Shown: piece by piece, positions 1 to 13,216 of the stretch | Layout: each line of letters starts with the position of its first letter | How positions within the stretch are numbered: position 1 is the first letter of the stretch | Assembly: GCF_000243695.2 (NCBI RefSeq) | Contig: NZ_AHMN02000020.1 | Span: 163,541 to 227,540, forward strand | Length of the DNA: 64,000 nucleotides | Direction of reading: 5' to 3' | DNA from: Leptospira kirschneri serovar Cynopteri str. 3522 CT | Lineage (GTDB): Bacteria; Spirochaetota; Leptospiria; Leptospirales; Leptospiraceae | Notes under the pieces: generated by a model | Told to the model about the DNA's origin: nothing | The model's input: only the letters and a program-made list of their open reading frames with translations | Databases searched by the model: none | Position numbers and translations under genes: made by a program

Positions 1-1
1 A

Positions 2-1270
2 CAGACCACCGGATTTTATGGAAACGGAACCTTGATTTATAGGGGTTTGAGACAAAAAGGAGGGGTTGAGGAAGAAAAACCGGACAGAAGTTTTTCCAGA
101 GGAATTTTTAGCCCTGAAGTAGGATGGAAATACAAAGGTGAACGAGTATATAATAAAATACTCATATCTCCGTATCTACAGTATGAAGAAAACATAAACG
201 GAAGTAAGACGATAACTAAAGGTGCGGACGGGGAATTTTTGTGGATCTCGGGGATGGAATCACAGAATTTACGGATTGGGATCGAAATGGGAAGAGGGTA
301 TCAAAGATTAGATAGAAACGGATTTATGTTCGTAGGTTTTTTAAATTACGGAGAGTTCCAAATACATTTGAAAAAATACGGCGTAAGCGCTTCCGCTATA
401 GGAGCGCAGATGCAGAATACCGTCTTATATACAGAACGGGATAGAAACGAATCCCCTCAACGGATTTCTGGCGGAAGTATTCAAATACTGGAAAAACCTT
501 TGGTTCAAAATTTTAGAATATTCTACTATTTGTATAAAGAATCCAGACAGGACGCGGTCAGGGGGGATCTATACAGAAAAGAAGAACCATATCGACCCTA
601 TGGAGCTTATCAATATTATGGATTTGAATTGTCTTCTTCTAAATTTTGGGGTTTTAGAATTGATTTGGACGCGATCAAAGTGGTCGGGTCTAGGGAATAC
701 GGGCTCGATCCGTTTCAAAGTAACAATACCACTCAGACTACAAACGGAAGTTTGATCGGATCTAAGATAACATGGGAAAGACCGGAAGCGGAGTATTTTT
801 TGGGAGGGTTTTATACGTCCAAAGACGAGGAGCTAAAGATCGATCGAAAGTCAAACGGTTATTCCGGGATAAGAACCGATCTAAGAGGATATGGAGGAAA
901 AACTTCCTTTTTATTGATGGAAAGTCTCTTAATACAAGAAGGAAACGTATTTCAAGAAGACGGAGTAGTAACAAGACCCAATTTTGAAAACAAAGGAATC
1001 AAACTGTTAGAATTAGGAGTAAAAAAAAATTGGGATCATAAATGGACCACTCAGGGAATGATCGTAACTACTACTTCTTCAATTGGACGAGGATGGGAAG
1101 GGGTTTTGACCGGCGGGTATCAATCAGAACATTCTTATATTCTAATGAGCTTGTCTTATGCTTACGTAAATCCGCAGAAAGAGAAAAAATTGTTTTTCGA
1201 GGAATGGAAAGTGGAAGAACCGAAACGAGAATATTCCAGAATCTATCTTTCAGCCGGCATTCACTTTTGA
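2..1270 (+). CDS. Outer-membrane beta-barrel protein, 5' end outside window
   Basis: The reading frame is open from base 2, so the start lies upstream of the window; the in-frame TTG at 32 is not a convincing start because coding-like sequence precedes it. About 420 residues are visible. They alternate polar and hydrophobic residues, are rich in Tyr, Gly and Phe, have no internal hydrophobic helix, and end in Gly-Ile-His-Phe. A terminal Phe after beta-strand-like sequence is the usual signal of an outer-membrane barrel. I see no specific family motif, so the cargo or function is unknown. The 3' end overlaps the convergent response-regulator gene by 21 bases. Confidence 0.65.
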   Translation, partial: QTTGFYGNGTLIYRGLRQKGGVEEEKPDRSFSRGIFSPEVGWKYKGERVYNKILISPYLQYEENINGSKTITKGADGEFLWISGMESQNLRIGIEMGRGYQRLDRNGFMFVGFLNYGEFQIHLKKYGVSASAIGAQMQNTVLYTERDRNESPQRISGGSIQILEKPLVQNFRIFYYLYKESRQDAVRGDLYRKEEPYRPYGAYQYYGFELSSSKFWGFRIDLDAIKVVGSREYGLDPFQSNNTTQTTNGSLIGSKITWERPEAEYFLGGFYTSKDEELKIDRKSNGYSGIRTDLRGYGGKTSFLLMESLLIQEGNVFQEDGVVTRPNFENKGIKLLELGVKKNWDHKWTTQGMIVTTTSSIGRGWEGVLTGGYQSEHSYILMSLSYAYVNPQKEKKLFFEEWKVEEPKREYSRIYLSAGIHF

Positions 1271-2155
1271 ATTGGCCCTTTTTAAAGTTTTACTAAAGCT
1301 TACCTCGTTGCCAATATCGTTGTAAACGAGTTCGTCTACGTTCATTCTTGCTAAAAAAATTCCTCTACCGGAAAGATAACTTGCGTTAGGATCTGTGACC
1401 GGGTCTGGAACTTTAGAAGGATCGAAACCAGCTCCTCGGTCCTTAAGAGAAACGTAAACTTTTTGATCTTCAAAACCGATTTCAAGTAAAACACATTCGT
1501 TTATATTAGAACAGATCTGATCCACGTGATCAACATAATCCACATCGGAAGAAAGAAGACTTGCCTTGTGTTCGTAACTAATCCCGGCAAAACCATGTTC
1601 GATTGCGTTTCCGAGTAACTCGTATAATGCGAGTTTGATGGAAAGTATATCGTCTGTATGAATTCCAGGAATTAAAGAAATGGAACGCATGACCAGATTT
1701 ACATACTGATTCAAATTTTTGAGACTGGGTTTGATCGCAAAATTTTGTTTGGAATGAGTCAATTGAAAGTGATTTTTACTGATGAGTTCTTGACTGAAAA
1801 TGAATAGATTCTCGAATTTCTGAAGAGAATGACGGATCGCGTCCATTCTAAAAGGTTTGATAAAAAAATCCACCGCACCTAACCGAAGCGCCCGGATGGA
1901 AATTTCTATATCTTGATTTCCGGTAATTACTATAAAAGGAGTGTTGATTTCTTTATCTCTCAGTCTGGAAATAAAATCGATTCCGCTCATTTTAGGAAGA
2001 CGCACGTCGGTTATAATCAGATCGAAACTTTTGTCTTTGCAGACTTCTAAAGCTTCTTCGGCGCTTCCGATTAAAGTGAGATCGTGTATAATTCCGAAAA
2101 TTTCTCGAAACAAATCTCGGATCATTTCTTCATCGTCTAAAAAAAGAATTCGCAT
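1250..2155 (-). CDS. Response regulator with RsbW/SpoIIAB-like ATPase output domain
   Basis: Residues 1-120 form a CheY-like receiver: acidic pair after LFL, phospho-acceptor Asp50 in the IITDVRLP stretch, and the conserved Lys in FFIKPF. The C-terminal half (about 165-290) is a HATPase_c domain of the anti-sigma kinase kind, with an N box (ELLGNAIEHG), a DRGAGFDP G1 box and a GRGIFLAR G2 box. Such fusions usually control partner switching by binding or phosphorylating an anti-anti-sigma factor in response to a sensor kinase. The ATG at 2155 fits the receiver fold; an in-frame TTG at 2164 is an alternative. No partner kinase or STAS gene adjoins it, but a receiver-PP2C protein lies at 30411-31520. 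Confidence 0.85.
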   Translation of the reverse strand: MRILFLDDEEMIRDLFREIFGIIHDLTLIGSAEEALEVCKDKSFDLIITDVRLPKMSGIDFISRLRDKEINTPFIVITGNQDIEISIRALRLGAVDFFIKPFRMDAIRHSLQKFENLFIFSQELISKNHFQLTHSKQNFAIKPSLKNLNQYVNLVMRSISLIPGIHTDDILSIKLALYELLGNAIEHGFAGISYEHKASLLSSDVDYVDHVDQICSNINECVLLEIGFEDQKVYVSLKDRGAGFDPSKVPDPVTDPNASYLSGRGIFLARMNVDELVYNDIGNEVSFSKTLKRANSKVNAG

Positions 2156-2159
2156 AGGA

Positions 2160-4981
<2,822 letters not shown>

Positions 4982-4989
<8 letters not shown>

Positions 4990-5842
4990 TGTAAATTTCC
5001 GCTTCCTGATGCCAGAGGATTTTATCTGCTTCTATGGATTGAATTTTTAATTTGCCTATATATTTAGCGCCTTCTTGGATCTGATCCGTGTCTTTATCAT
5101 CCAGTCTGATTTTTCCCAAAAAGTCAGAACGGATTCGGATATAAGAATAGGGAGAAGAAGGGATACAACTTGCTTGAAAAGAATAATAGATGGCTTTCTC
5201 CCAATAAAAATCAGAATCTTTTTTTAAAAAAATTAAAGGACAAGTAGAATCAAAAAAGATTTCTTTTCCGCTGTTTAGATTTCTTTTTGCAGGATGTTTT
5301 GCGATACTTAGGAAATACTGAAGTCCGTGATTGTCCTTATATTCTTTTGGATGTGAATGAGTTTTTGACGGAAGTCGATTATTCACGAACGTTTTTTTTT
5401 CAAATCTTTCTTCATCGAAAGGTTTCACTTCTAGATAAACCTTCTTACCAATTTTTAAAATTTCTCCGAAAGAAATTTTTGCGGAAGGATCTTTCCAAAA
5501 TTCAGAACCTCCGCCTAAATATATAAAACCGGCCCATTGTTTTTCCTTACATTTGTAGGAAAGGTAGACTACTTTTTCAAAACGTTCCGATTCTTCAAAA
5601 CTACAGTTTACGGTTTTAAAGGAAGGGTATTTGGTTCTAAAAGATTGAACTGTGGATTCGGAGGGATGTTTTTGAAATTCTTGAATAAAAGATTTAAGAA
5701 TTTCCGGAAACTCCTCTGATTGTGATTGGGCATTACCCGAAATAAAAAATAAAAGGAAGAAAACCCACGTTCGTATTTTCCAGAAATCTTTCTTCGGAAA
5801 AATTCGAGAGAAAGAATGGTTTTTCCTGAATTCTTTTATCAT
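4982..5842 (-). CDS. Hypothetical exported protein, first gene of the HtrA operon
   Basis: 286 residues. After a basic N-terminus of about 25 residues comes one hydrophobic segment ([16 protein letters not shown]), which looks like a long signal peptide with cleavage near NAQS. I recognise no family. The rest is charged and contains short Lys/Glu-rich stretches. It overlaps the HtrA-like protease gene by 8 bases and is the promoter-proximal gene of the three, so it is likely a periplasmic partner of that protease. The start is an ATG at 5842 with no strong ribosome site; an internal start would still keep the hydrophobic segment. Confidence 0.6.
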
Positions 5843-6064
5843 TGTTTAGAATATCGGATTTCTTCCCCCTGGATGTTGAATCCTATCGAACAAAGAAAAT
5901 GGATTCCGAATTACTTCTTTGATAGAATTGGGTCTTTCATTTTTATAAAAACTTATGTCCCAAATTTAAGATGTTTTTTAAAAAAAAGTACATCGGAATT
6001 TTCGGGCTGAAAATAATGGTTAAATTCAAATAGAGAATCGTTTCTAAGCGATAGGGTGGTTTGT

Positions 6065-6913
<849 letters not shown>

Positions 6914-7111
6914 GGATTAATTCAAAATTTTGAATATACTATAAACGTAAAATTTGTTTTTAAAAGACCGTTTACGGCAAAAATTGTACGGAAGTAAAAA
7001 CAAACTCCGGTTACGTCGGCGGATTTAAAAAGTCTGTTTGCGAATTTTCGACGTTAAAAAACGAACGAATTCCTACATTTTAAGTTTTCTGAATCTTTTG
7101 AGGATCTAAAA

Positions 7112-7606
7112 ATGTTCTTTTTCAGAAAAAATTATATATGGTTGCTCATATTGAATGTGATACAGGCGATTTTACTTTGTTGTATCTATCTGAATTGGCC
7201 CGAAAATCCGTATCAAGGGAAAACTAAAATAGGCGAATTAGAGACCGGAATTAAGTATTGTAAAGTTGCGATCTATGTGGACGATTTTGGGGAACATGGA
7301 CTACCAGCATATTACGAAATAGTTATAGATCGAAGATATGTAATTTCGTTGACGTATTTTACAAATGTGGATCCAGAAAAACTTTCTGTTAAAGAATTTG
7401 AAATTATAAAACATCCAAACAAAAATCTAATCGGACTGGTCAGAAAAACGGAGCCTAAGGTGCTTCTGATGATGCATAATTTCGATACCAATGAGAACTG
7501 GCCAAACGCGAATTTTACGGAAAAATACGAGAGCGTTCGAAAGAGAGGAAATTCGATGCGAAATTCGTTAAATCCATCCTTACTTTTATCTACCGAATCG
7601 ATTTGA
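7112..7606 (+). CDS. Hypothetical membrane-anchored protein
   Basis: 164 residues with one N-terminal membrane segment (about 9-27, WLLILNVIQAILLCCIYL) and a soluble remainder. I do not recognise a family. A GAGG ribosome site lies eight bases before the ATG, which supports the start. Its neighbours are unrelated: the rhodanese gene upstream and a GH31 gene downstream on the same strand, each separated by 100-200 bases. It probably sits on the periplasmic face with the N-terminus as anchor. Confidence 0.55.
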   Translation: MFFFRKNYIWLLILNVIQAILLCCIYLNWPENPYQGKTKIGELETGIKYCKVAIYVDDFGEHGLPAYYEIVIDRRYVISLTYFTNVDPEKLSVKEFEIIKHPNKNLIGLVRKTEPKVLLMMHNFDTNENWPNANFTEKYESVRKRGNSMRNSLNPSLLLSTESI

Positions 7607-7702
7607 ACCGGGATTTTTCAGATCGTTTTGGAATTTTAGTTCGAACAAACTAAAAAACGGAATTCATTTAAAAATATCTTATCGGTTTATAAGGAAAATT
7701 GA

Positions 7703-9862
7703 ATGTTTTTGCAACGTGTGATTTTGGCGTTTGTTTTTTCGAGTTTTTTATCTTGTTCCGGACCTTTTGCAGACTACACAAAAATATATCTTCCTTCTGA
7801 AAAACAATTTTCCTTCGGTAAAAACTTTCAAGTGATCCGAAAGGAAAACGTTCTGGAAATACGTTCCGTTGCGGGCACTTTTTTAGAACTTTCTCTGACA
7901 AAACCTTTTTTATCCGCGGCAAAGGGAGAGCAGGAAGTGAAATATAAATTTGCTTCTTTTCATATTAAAGATAAAATCATATTTCGATGCAATTTTCAGA
8001 GTATTGAAACTATGATTTCTTCCTTGAACGATTTTAGAATTTCAGGAACCTTAGAAGGAAAAGGTTGTAGAACCAAGTATGAAATCGTTTTTATAACGTT
8101 AGACGAAACATCAATTCAATTTAAGATAAAAATCGAAGACGTTTCTTTAAATCGTTCATACTTTAGAATGGTTTCGTCCGAAACCGAAAATATTTTCGGG
8201 CTTGGAGAACAGTTCAGCCATTTCAATTTAAAAGGTAAAACACCTTTTTTATTTACCGAAGAACAAGGAGTTGGAAGAGGGGATCAACCGATCACCGCAG
8301 GGGCAAATCTTCTTGCGGATGCAGGTGGAAACGAATATACTACTTACGCTCCGATTCCGTTTTTTCTGACTTCTCAAAACAGATCTGTTTATTTTGAAAA
8401 TTCATCTTATTCAAAATTTGATTTTTCTAAACCCGAGGAAATTTCAATCGAATTCAGAGAAAGTGGACTTCAGGGAATCATTTGGAAAGATTCTTCTCCG
8501 ATCAAACTTGTGCAGAAGTTTACCGAAAAAACGGGAAGGGCGCCGGAACTTCCGGATTGGGTTTATGGAACTTGGTTGGGAATACAAGGTGGAAAAGAAA
8601 AAGTCCTAAAACAAATCGAGGCAGCCAGAAAAGAGGGAAATCCGATTACAGCGCTTTGGATTCAAGATTGGGTTGGAAGAAGAAAAACTAATTTCGGATC
8701 TCAATTGTGGTGGAGATGGATCGCGGATGAAAAGTCTTATCCGGAATTCAAAAAGTTTTGTTCCGATTTAAATTCAAAAGGAATTCATGTATTAGGATAT
8801 TTGAATCCTTTTTTAGCCATGGAAGGACCGCTCTATGAAGAAGCTGTACAAAAAGGATATTTAGTAAAAGATAAAAACGGAAACGATTATGTAATTGAAA
8901 CCGTAGGTTTTCCTGCGGTTCTTTTGGACCTTACTCATCCGGAAACTGTAAAATGGATTCAAAAAATCATTCAAAAAAATTTAATCGGAGTTGGACTTTC
9001 CGGATGGATGGCTGATTTTGGAGAATGGCTTCCCTTAGATGCAAGTTTGTATTCCGGAATTTCCGCAGATGTTTATCATAACGTGTATCCGGTCGAATGG
9101 GCTCGGATCAACAGAGAAGCGATTCGAAATGTTGGAAAAGAAGGAAAGATCCTATTTTTTACGAGGTCCGGATATAGCGGTTCGATGAAACATTCTACCC
9201 TTTTTTGGGAAGGGGATCAGATGGTAAGTTGGGGAGAACACGACGGAATTGTGTCCGCTGTAACCGCGCTTCTTTCTGGTGGTTTGAGTGGAATTTCACT
9301 CAATCATAGTGATATAGGTGGATATACTACGATCAACAATCCGATCCGAAACTATCATAGGTCCAAAGAATTGTTTTTACGTTGGGCGGAATTGAATGTA
9401 TTTAGTTCAGTGTTTCGGACTCATGAGGGAAACCGTCCTGAGAGAAATCATCAATCTTATTCGGATGTGGAAACGATCCGAGAATTTGCAAGATATGGAA
9501 AGATGCACTTCGCATTAAAGGAATATCTCAAATCTCTTGTAAAGGAAGCTTTTAAGACGGGGCTTCCTGTTGTAAGACCGCTTTACTTACATTATTCGAC
9601 CGATCGAAACACTCATGAACTTAAAAGAGAATTTCTTTTAGGAGAAGACCTTTTAGTTTTTCCGGTTTTGGAGGAAGGGGAAATTTTCGTGTCTGGTTAT
9701 CTACCAGAAGGAGAATGGGAACACGTTTGGACCGAACAAATTTTTACCGGAAAAAACGAAGTGAAAGTGGAAGCTCCGTTAGGCGCTCCTGCAATTTTTT
9801 TGAAAAAAAACGGAATCTGGTATTCTAAATTAAAAAATGCTCTTTATAAATTTAAAAAATAA
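7703..9862 (+). CDS. GH31 glycosidase of the sulfoquinovosidase (YihQ) type, lipoprotein
   Basis: 719 residues. The N-terminus ends in SSFLSC, a spirochaete-type lipobox with Cys18, so it should be membrane-anchored. The catalytic barrel has the nucleophile Asp438 in GWMADFGEW and the acid/base Asp505 in WEGDQ. Counting from E. coli YihQ (Asp405, Asp472), both are offset by exactly 33. With that offset the substrate residues Gln262, Gln288, Trp304 and Tyr508 become Gln295, Gln321, Trp337 and Tyr541, all present, whereas sulfonate-binding Arg301 becomes Gln334 (codon CAA at 8702). The protein is clearly YihQ-like, but its substrate may not be sulfoquinovose. No sulfoglycolysis genes are adjacent. 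Confidence 0.85.
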   Translation: MFLQRVILAFVFSSFLSCSGPFADYTKIYLPSEKQFSFGKNFQVIRKENVLEIRSVAGTFLELSLTKPFLSAAKGEQEVKYKFASFHIKDKIIFRCNFQSIETMISSLNDFRISGTLEGKGCRTKYEIVFITLDETSIQFKIKIEDVSLNRSYFRMVSSETENIFGLGEQFSHFNLKGKTPFLFTEEQGVGRGDQPITAGANLLADAGGNEYTTYAPIPFFLTSQNRSVYFENSSYSKFDFSKPEEISIEFRESGLQGIIWKDSSPIKLVQKFTEKTGRAPELPDWVYGTWLGIQGGKEKVLKQIEAARKEGNPITALWIQDWVGRRKTNFGSQLWWRWIADEKSYPEFKKFCSDLNSKGIHVLGYLNPFLAMEGPLYEEAVQKGYLVKDKNGNDYVIETVGFPAVLLDLTHPETVKWIQKIIQKNLIGVGLSGWMADFGEWLPLDASLYSGISADVYHNVYPVEWARINREAIRNVGKEGKILFFTRSGYSGSMKHSTLFWEGDQMVSWGEHDGIVSAVTALLSGGLSGISLNHSDIGGYTTINNPIRNYHRSKELFLRWAELNVFSSVFRTHEGNRPERNHQSYSDVETIREFARYGKMHFALKEYLKSLVKEAFKTGLPVVRPLYLHYSTDRNTHELKREFLLGEDLLVFPVLEEGEIFVSGYLPEGEWEHVWTEQIFTGKNEVKVEAPLGAPAIFLKKNGIWYSKLKNALYKFKK

Positions 9863-9926
9863 ATCGTATAATTTTTCTTATTTATTCTTGAATGGTTAGG
9901 CGCACTGAGGCGGTCTATAAAATAGA

Positions 9927-10343
9927 ATGCAATCTGAAGTTTTTAAAGATCCAATTGTATTTTTTGATGGAATATGCAATCTTTGTAATTCTGTTGTTTT
10001 GTTTTTTCTGGATCGAAATGAAAAGAGGAATTTAAAATTTTCGAGTTTACAGTCTACGGCTGCGGAACGAATTCTTGGAAAAAAAGTAAGCCTGAATGAT
10101 TCTCCTTCTTCGGTTTTATTTCTGGAAGAGGGAATCCTTTATCAAAAATCGAATGCGATTTTAAAGATTAGCGTTCATCTTTGTTTTCCTTGGAATCTCC
10201 TTCCTTTATTTAAATGGGTTCCGAGTTGTTTGCGTGATTGTATTTATGATTGGATTGCAAGAAATCGTTATCGTTGGTTCGGAAGATTGGAAACTTGTAG
10301 GATACCGGACCCAAGTTTAAAACATAGATTTTTAGATGACTGA
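9927..10343 (+). CDS. DCC-family thiol-disulfide protein (DUF393)
   Basis: 138 residues opening with [17 protein letters not shown], the DGxCxxC signature of the DCC family, which has a thioredoxin-like fold. The family body follows ([14 protein letters not shown], then the C-terminal [17 protein letters not shown]). These proteins are predicted to do thiol-disulfide chemistry through the CxxC pair (Cys12 and Cys15 from the ATG). Length matches the family (about 130). The gene is 64 bases downstream of the GH31 gene on the same strand but has no evident functional link to it. A repeat-rich region follows. Confidence 0.85.
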   Translation: MQSEVFKDPIVFFDGICNLCNSVVLFFLDRNEKRNLKFSSLQSTAAERILGKKVSLNDSPSSVLFLEEGILYQKSNAILKISVHLCFPWNLLPLFKWVPSCLRDCIYDWIARNRYRWFGRLETCRIPDPSLKHRFLDD

Positions 10344-10451
10344 AGGAATTGTTTCGGAACTCGTTTTGGCAGTTTTGCTAATTCTTAGTTAATGTGAGCA
10401 GGGCGTAAGGAATCTGTTTCCTAAAGTTTTGTTTTACCTGAAAGAATGTAT

Positions 10452-10836
10452 GTAGGAACTCTTACAAACCTTGAAATTGCCGTAAAAAATAAAATGTGGG
10501 AACTACCACATGTCTATATTTTACGGTTAGATTTTGAAAATGTAGGAACTCATGCAATTTTCAATCATGAAAAATGAATATTTAAACCCGTAATGTGACT
10601 TAATCTGTAGGAACTCTTACAGATTTAGATTTTGCAGTAAAACTTTGAAACTGTGGGAACTCTCACAGATTTGGATTTTGCAGTAAGACTTTGAAACTGT
10701 GGGAACTCTCACAGATTTGGATTTTGCAGTAAAACTTTGAAGCTGTGGGAACTCTCACAGATTTGGATTTTGCAGTAAAACTTTGAAGCTGTAGGAACTC
10801 TTACAGATTTAGATTTTGCAGTAAAACTTTGAAAAG
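10452..10836 (+). repeat. GAAC-loop palindromic repeats: three single cores and a five-unit 46-bp tandem array
   Basis: Single cores start at 10452, 10496 and 10542. A tandem array follows with cores at 10607, 10653, 10699, 10745 and 10791, spaced exactly 46 bp. Each unit is a 14-base palindromic core plus a 32-base spacer that is nearly identical from unit to unit. The stems covary: the units at 10607 and 10791 have GTAGG/CTTAC, the three middle ones GTGGG/CTCAC. The array ends about 40 bases past the 3' end of the Kelch gene, which is on the opposite strand. Not CRISPR, because the spacers do not vary. Confidence 0.9.
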
Positions 10837-10877
10837 CTCTGAAATTTTCTCGAGTGAATTCATAAAGATAAAAAAGA

Positions 10878-12080
10878 TCAGTATGAAGACCGCCCACCTA
10901 AAATGAAAACTTTACCATTTTGTAATGGATTAGATGTGGCGTCATATCGTTTCTGAAGCAAACTTCCAGTAGAAGACAACGAATTTGAATTTGGATCAAA
11001 AACCTCCGCTTCCGAATGAACAATGTTGGAGGTTCTTCCGCCTGCAATCAAAACGTATCCATTATTTAAAACCGTGCCGGTATGAAATTGTCTGCTTACG
11101 GACATTTTAGAACTGATCTCCGTAAACGTAGAATCTAAAATCTGAATAGAATCGGAAGTACCATCTTCGTTGGAACCGCCAGTAATAAAAATTCTTCCGT
11201 CTTGTAAAACGTTAGCCGTAAAAGATCGAAGAGGTTTTCTTAAAGAAGGTCCTGCAGATAAAAGACCTGTAACCTCGTCGAATCTTTCGGTTTCGGAAAG
11301 AGTAGAAAAAGAATTTGTAGTCGAAGAATAATTCACTCCTCCGATCAAAATAGGATTTCCCATGTTGGGAACAAGGGCTGAAAAATTATATCTAGGTTGG
11401 AGCAGATTTCCTTTTAAAGAAAAAGTTTTGCTAACAGGATCATAGACTTCTACGGGAAGAATCCCGTTTCCGGAAATTGGATCGACCCCTCCGGCGATCA
11501 ATACTTTTCCGTCGGATAATAAGACGGACTGATGTCTACATCTTGCGATATTTAAATTTCCTGTCCAAGTGGAAGTTTGGGTTTGTGGATCAAAAATTTC
11601 CGTTTTGTTTGTAGCCGGAGAATCCGAAAGACATCGACCGCCGGTAATTAAAATCGTTCCGTCTTGAAGTAGAGTGGCCGAGTGTAAATTTCTAGGCATC
11701 AGAAGATTTTGGGTCGAGTTTTGAAACGTATTCGAATTTGGATCGTAGATTTCGATCTGATCCAATAAATACGATTCAATATAAGGATAATAACCTCCTG
11801 TGATAACAACTCGTCCGTCTTGTAAAATAGAAGAAGTATGATGATACCTCGGAAAATTGAGAGAATTCTGAACGAAAGAAAAACCTCGAGTAGCCGGATC
11901 GTATAACTCAGCTGAATTTAAATATGGATTTGAGTTGCTGAAAAGGATTGCAAGAAAACCTAAAGGAGCTTTAGAGATTTTGTCGTCCGTATGGTGCAAT
12001 AAACAACCGGAAATAAAAAAGAATAAAATAAAACAACTAATTCCGAAATAGAACCGCAGGTTTCCTAATCTGTAAGACAT
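10878..12080 (-). CDS. Kelch-repeat lipoprotein
   Basis: 400 residues. Signal sequence with lipobox FISGC (Cys26), so probably a lipoprotein. At least seven repeats of the Kelch type follow, each with a hydrophobic strand and a Gly pair (VVITGG, ILITGG, VLIAGG, ILIGG, IFITGG, VLIAGG, VFILGG) and conserved Tyr-Asp-Pro or Phe-Asp-Pro between them. This predicts a seven-bladed beta-propeller occupying nearly the whole mature protein. The ligand is unknown; exported Kelch proteins in Leptospira are candidate surface-binding proteins, which is inference. It is monocistronic, with a repeat array downstream and a long gene-free stretch upstream. Confidence 0.85.
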   Translation of the reverse strand: MSYRLGNLRFYFGISCFILFFFISGCLLHHTDDKISKAPLGFLAILFSNSNPYLNSAELYDPATRGFSFVQNSLNFPRYHHTSSILQDGRVVITGGYYPYIESYLLDQIEIYDPNSNTFQNSTQNLLMPRNLHSATLLQDGTILITGGRCLSDSPATNKTEIFDPQTQTSTWTGNLNIARCRHQSVLLSDGKVLIAGGVDPISGNGILPVEVYDPVSKTFSLKGNLLQPRYNFSALVPNMGNPILIGGVNYSSTTNSFSTLSETERFDEVTGLLSAGPSLRKPLRSFTANVLQDGRIFITGGSNEDGTSDSIQILDSTFTEISSKMSVSRQFHTGTVLNNGYVLIAGGRTSNIVHSEAEVFDPNSNSLSSTGSLLQKRYDATSNPLQNGKVFILGGRSSY

Positions 12081-12144
12081 AGAAACAAGGTTTGTCTTCT
12101 AAAAGAACAACACAATCAGAATTTACAATCAAATGGATTGGATT

Positions 12145-12246
12145 CTTGTTGTTGAAAAAATTTTATAGTGAAGGTTCGTAAAATTGCTTCAATTGTCCAT
12201 TTAAATAAAACTGAAACAGATCAAGAATTAATTTTTTAACAACTCG
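12145..12246 (+). repeat. Family A MITE-like element
   Basis: About 102 bases with imperfect inverted ends (GTTGTTGAAAAAA against TTTTTTAACAAC) and the internal family words TAAAATTGCTTCAATTG and CAGATCAAGAATTAATTT. It matches the copies at 41831, 44860 and 51056 across its length. No coding capacity. Confidence 0.8.
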
Positions 12247-12418
12247 ATTGCTCAGAACTATATAATAAAAAATTCAATCGTTTACATTTCAATAGTGCTA
12301 AATTCAGTGTAAGAAAGATTGGGCGAATCCGAACCGTGTTTTTTAGCTACAGTCAATAATTGTATGAAAGAAATGTAATGTACCATTTCATTTTAAGTTA
12401 CGATTTCAAACGTGATCT

Positions 12419-12452
<34 letters not shown>

Positions 12453-12682
12453 GAGAGAACCGTTCTGTTGAGTTTCTCTACGCTCAATCGCTTTCGCATA
12501 GAATTCTATCAAACTTACGTTAAGCGACACTTTAATAGCGACTTTACGGGAAGTAGGGATCATTAAATGTTGTATCAAAGAATTTCAAAATTCTGGATCT
12601 AAATGTGAATTTGTCTTTAGAGAATATAAAACTTTAGTATAAAAAATAAATAAACTTGTTTGTGAGCGTTGCTATACTTTAT

Positions 12683-12775
12683 TACTGATCTCTATAAAAT
12701 TGAGTCCCGTTAATTCTATCACAAAACGCTGATTCCATGTAAAATATGAGGTAATTTATTATATAGTTAATGAGT
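12683..12775 (-). repeat. Family B MITE-like element
   Basis: About 93 bases, inverted relative to the copy at 49726-49816 and nearly identical to it when reverse-complemented. The imperfect ends are CTGATCTCTATAAAA and TTATATAGTTAATGAG. Non-coding. Confidence 0.8.
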
Positions 12776-12913
12776 AAGAAGTTTAAAAAGATTTTTTTGA
12801 GGTTTTGAACAAATTCTAAAGAATCAATAACGTTACCGAACTCGGTACTAACTTGACCTGGAGAAATGGAAAAATAATCTAGAAGGAATCTTCTCCTTTT
12901 TTAGGAAAATAGA

Positions 12914-13216
12914 ATGAAACTGACTTCAATTATATTATTTTTTGCGATATTTATTTCCACGGGTTGTCAAACGGAAAAGTTTTATTGGAAACAGGAAGTG
13001 GAAAAACCTGGAAGAGTTCCAACTTATAGCGTTTACAGACATTTTTTTATCTGGGGTTTAGCACAATCCGAAGATCTGAACCTCAAGGATGCTTGTAAGG
13101 GAAAGGAAGTTTCCTACGTGGAAACTAAATACACCTTTCTTTCTTTGTTGGTGATTGTACTTACTTATACGTTATATTCTCCTAAACTCACGAACGTTTA
13201 TTGTGAGTTGGAATGA
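12914..13216 (+). CDS. Bor-like lipoprotein
   Basis: 100 residues with signal sequence and lipobox FISTGC (Cys18). The rest follows the Bor (phage lambda) family layout: HFFIWGLAQ, an acidic stretch, DACKGKEVSYVETKYTFL, a hydrophobic segment and a C-terminal YSPKLTNVYC, comparable to the Bor pattern FFVSGIGQ, KTE..QTF, and IYTP..ARVYC. The length (about 97 in lambda) also matches. Bor lipoproteins sit in the outer membrane and have been linked to serum resistance in E. coli; transferring that role here is inference. It overlaps the barrel gene downstream by 4 bases (ATGA), so the two are translationally coupled. Confidence 0.7.
   Translation: MKLTSIILFFAIFISTGCQTEKFYWKQEVEKPGRVPTYSVYRHFFIWGLAQSEDLNLKDACKGKEVSYVETKYTFLSLLVIVLTYTLYSPKLTNVYCELE

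Noticed and set aside
6920..6935. Palindrome ATTCAAAATTTTGAAT after the rhodanese gene as terminator
   Set aside because: The stem is all A/T apart from two pairs, has no real loop and no T tract; too weak to call.
7703..9862. Calling the GH31 protein a sulfoquinovosidase outright
   Set aside because: The key sulfonate-binding Arg is Gln, and no sulfoglycolysis genes are adjacent. Kept as YihQ-type glycosidase of unknown substrate.
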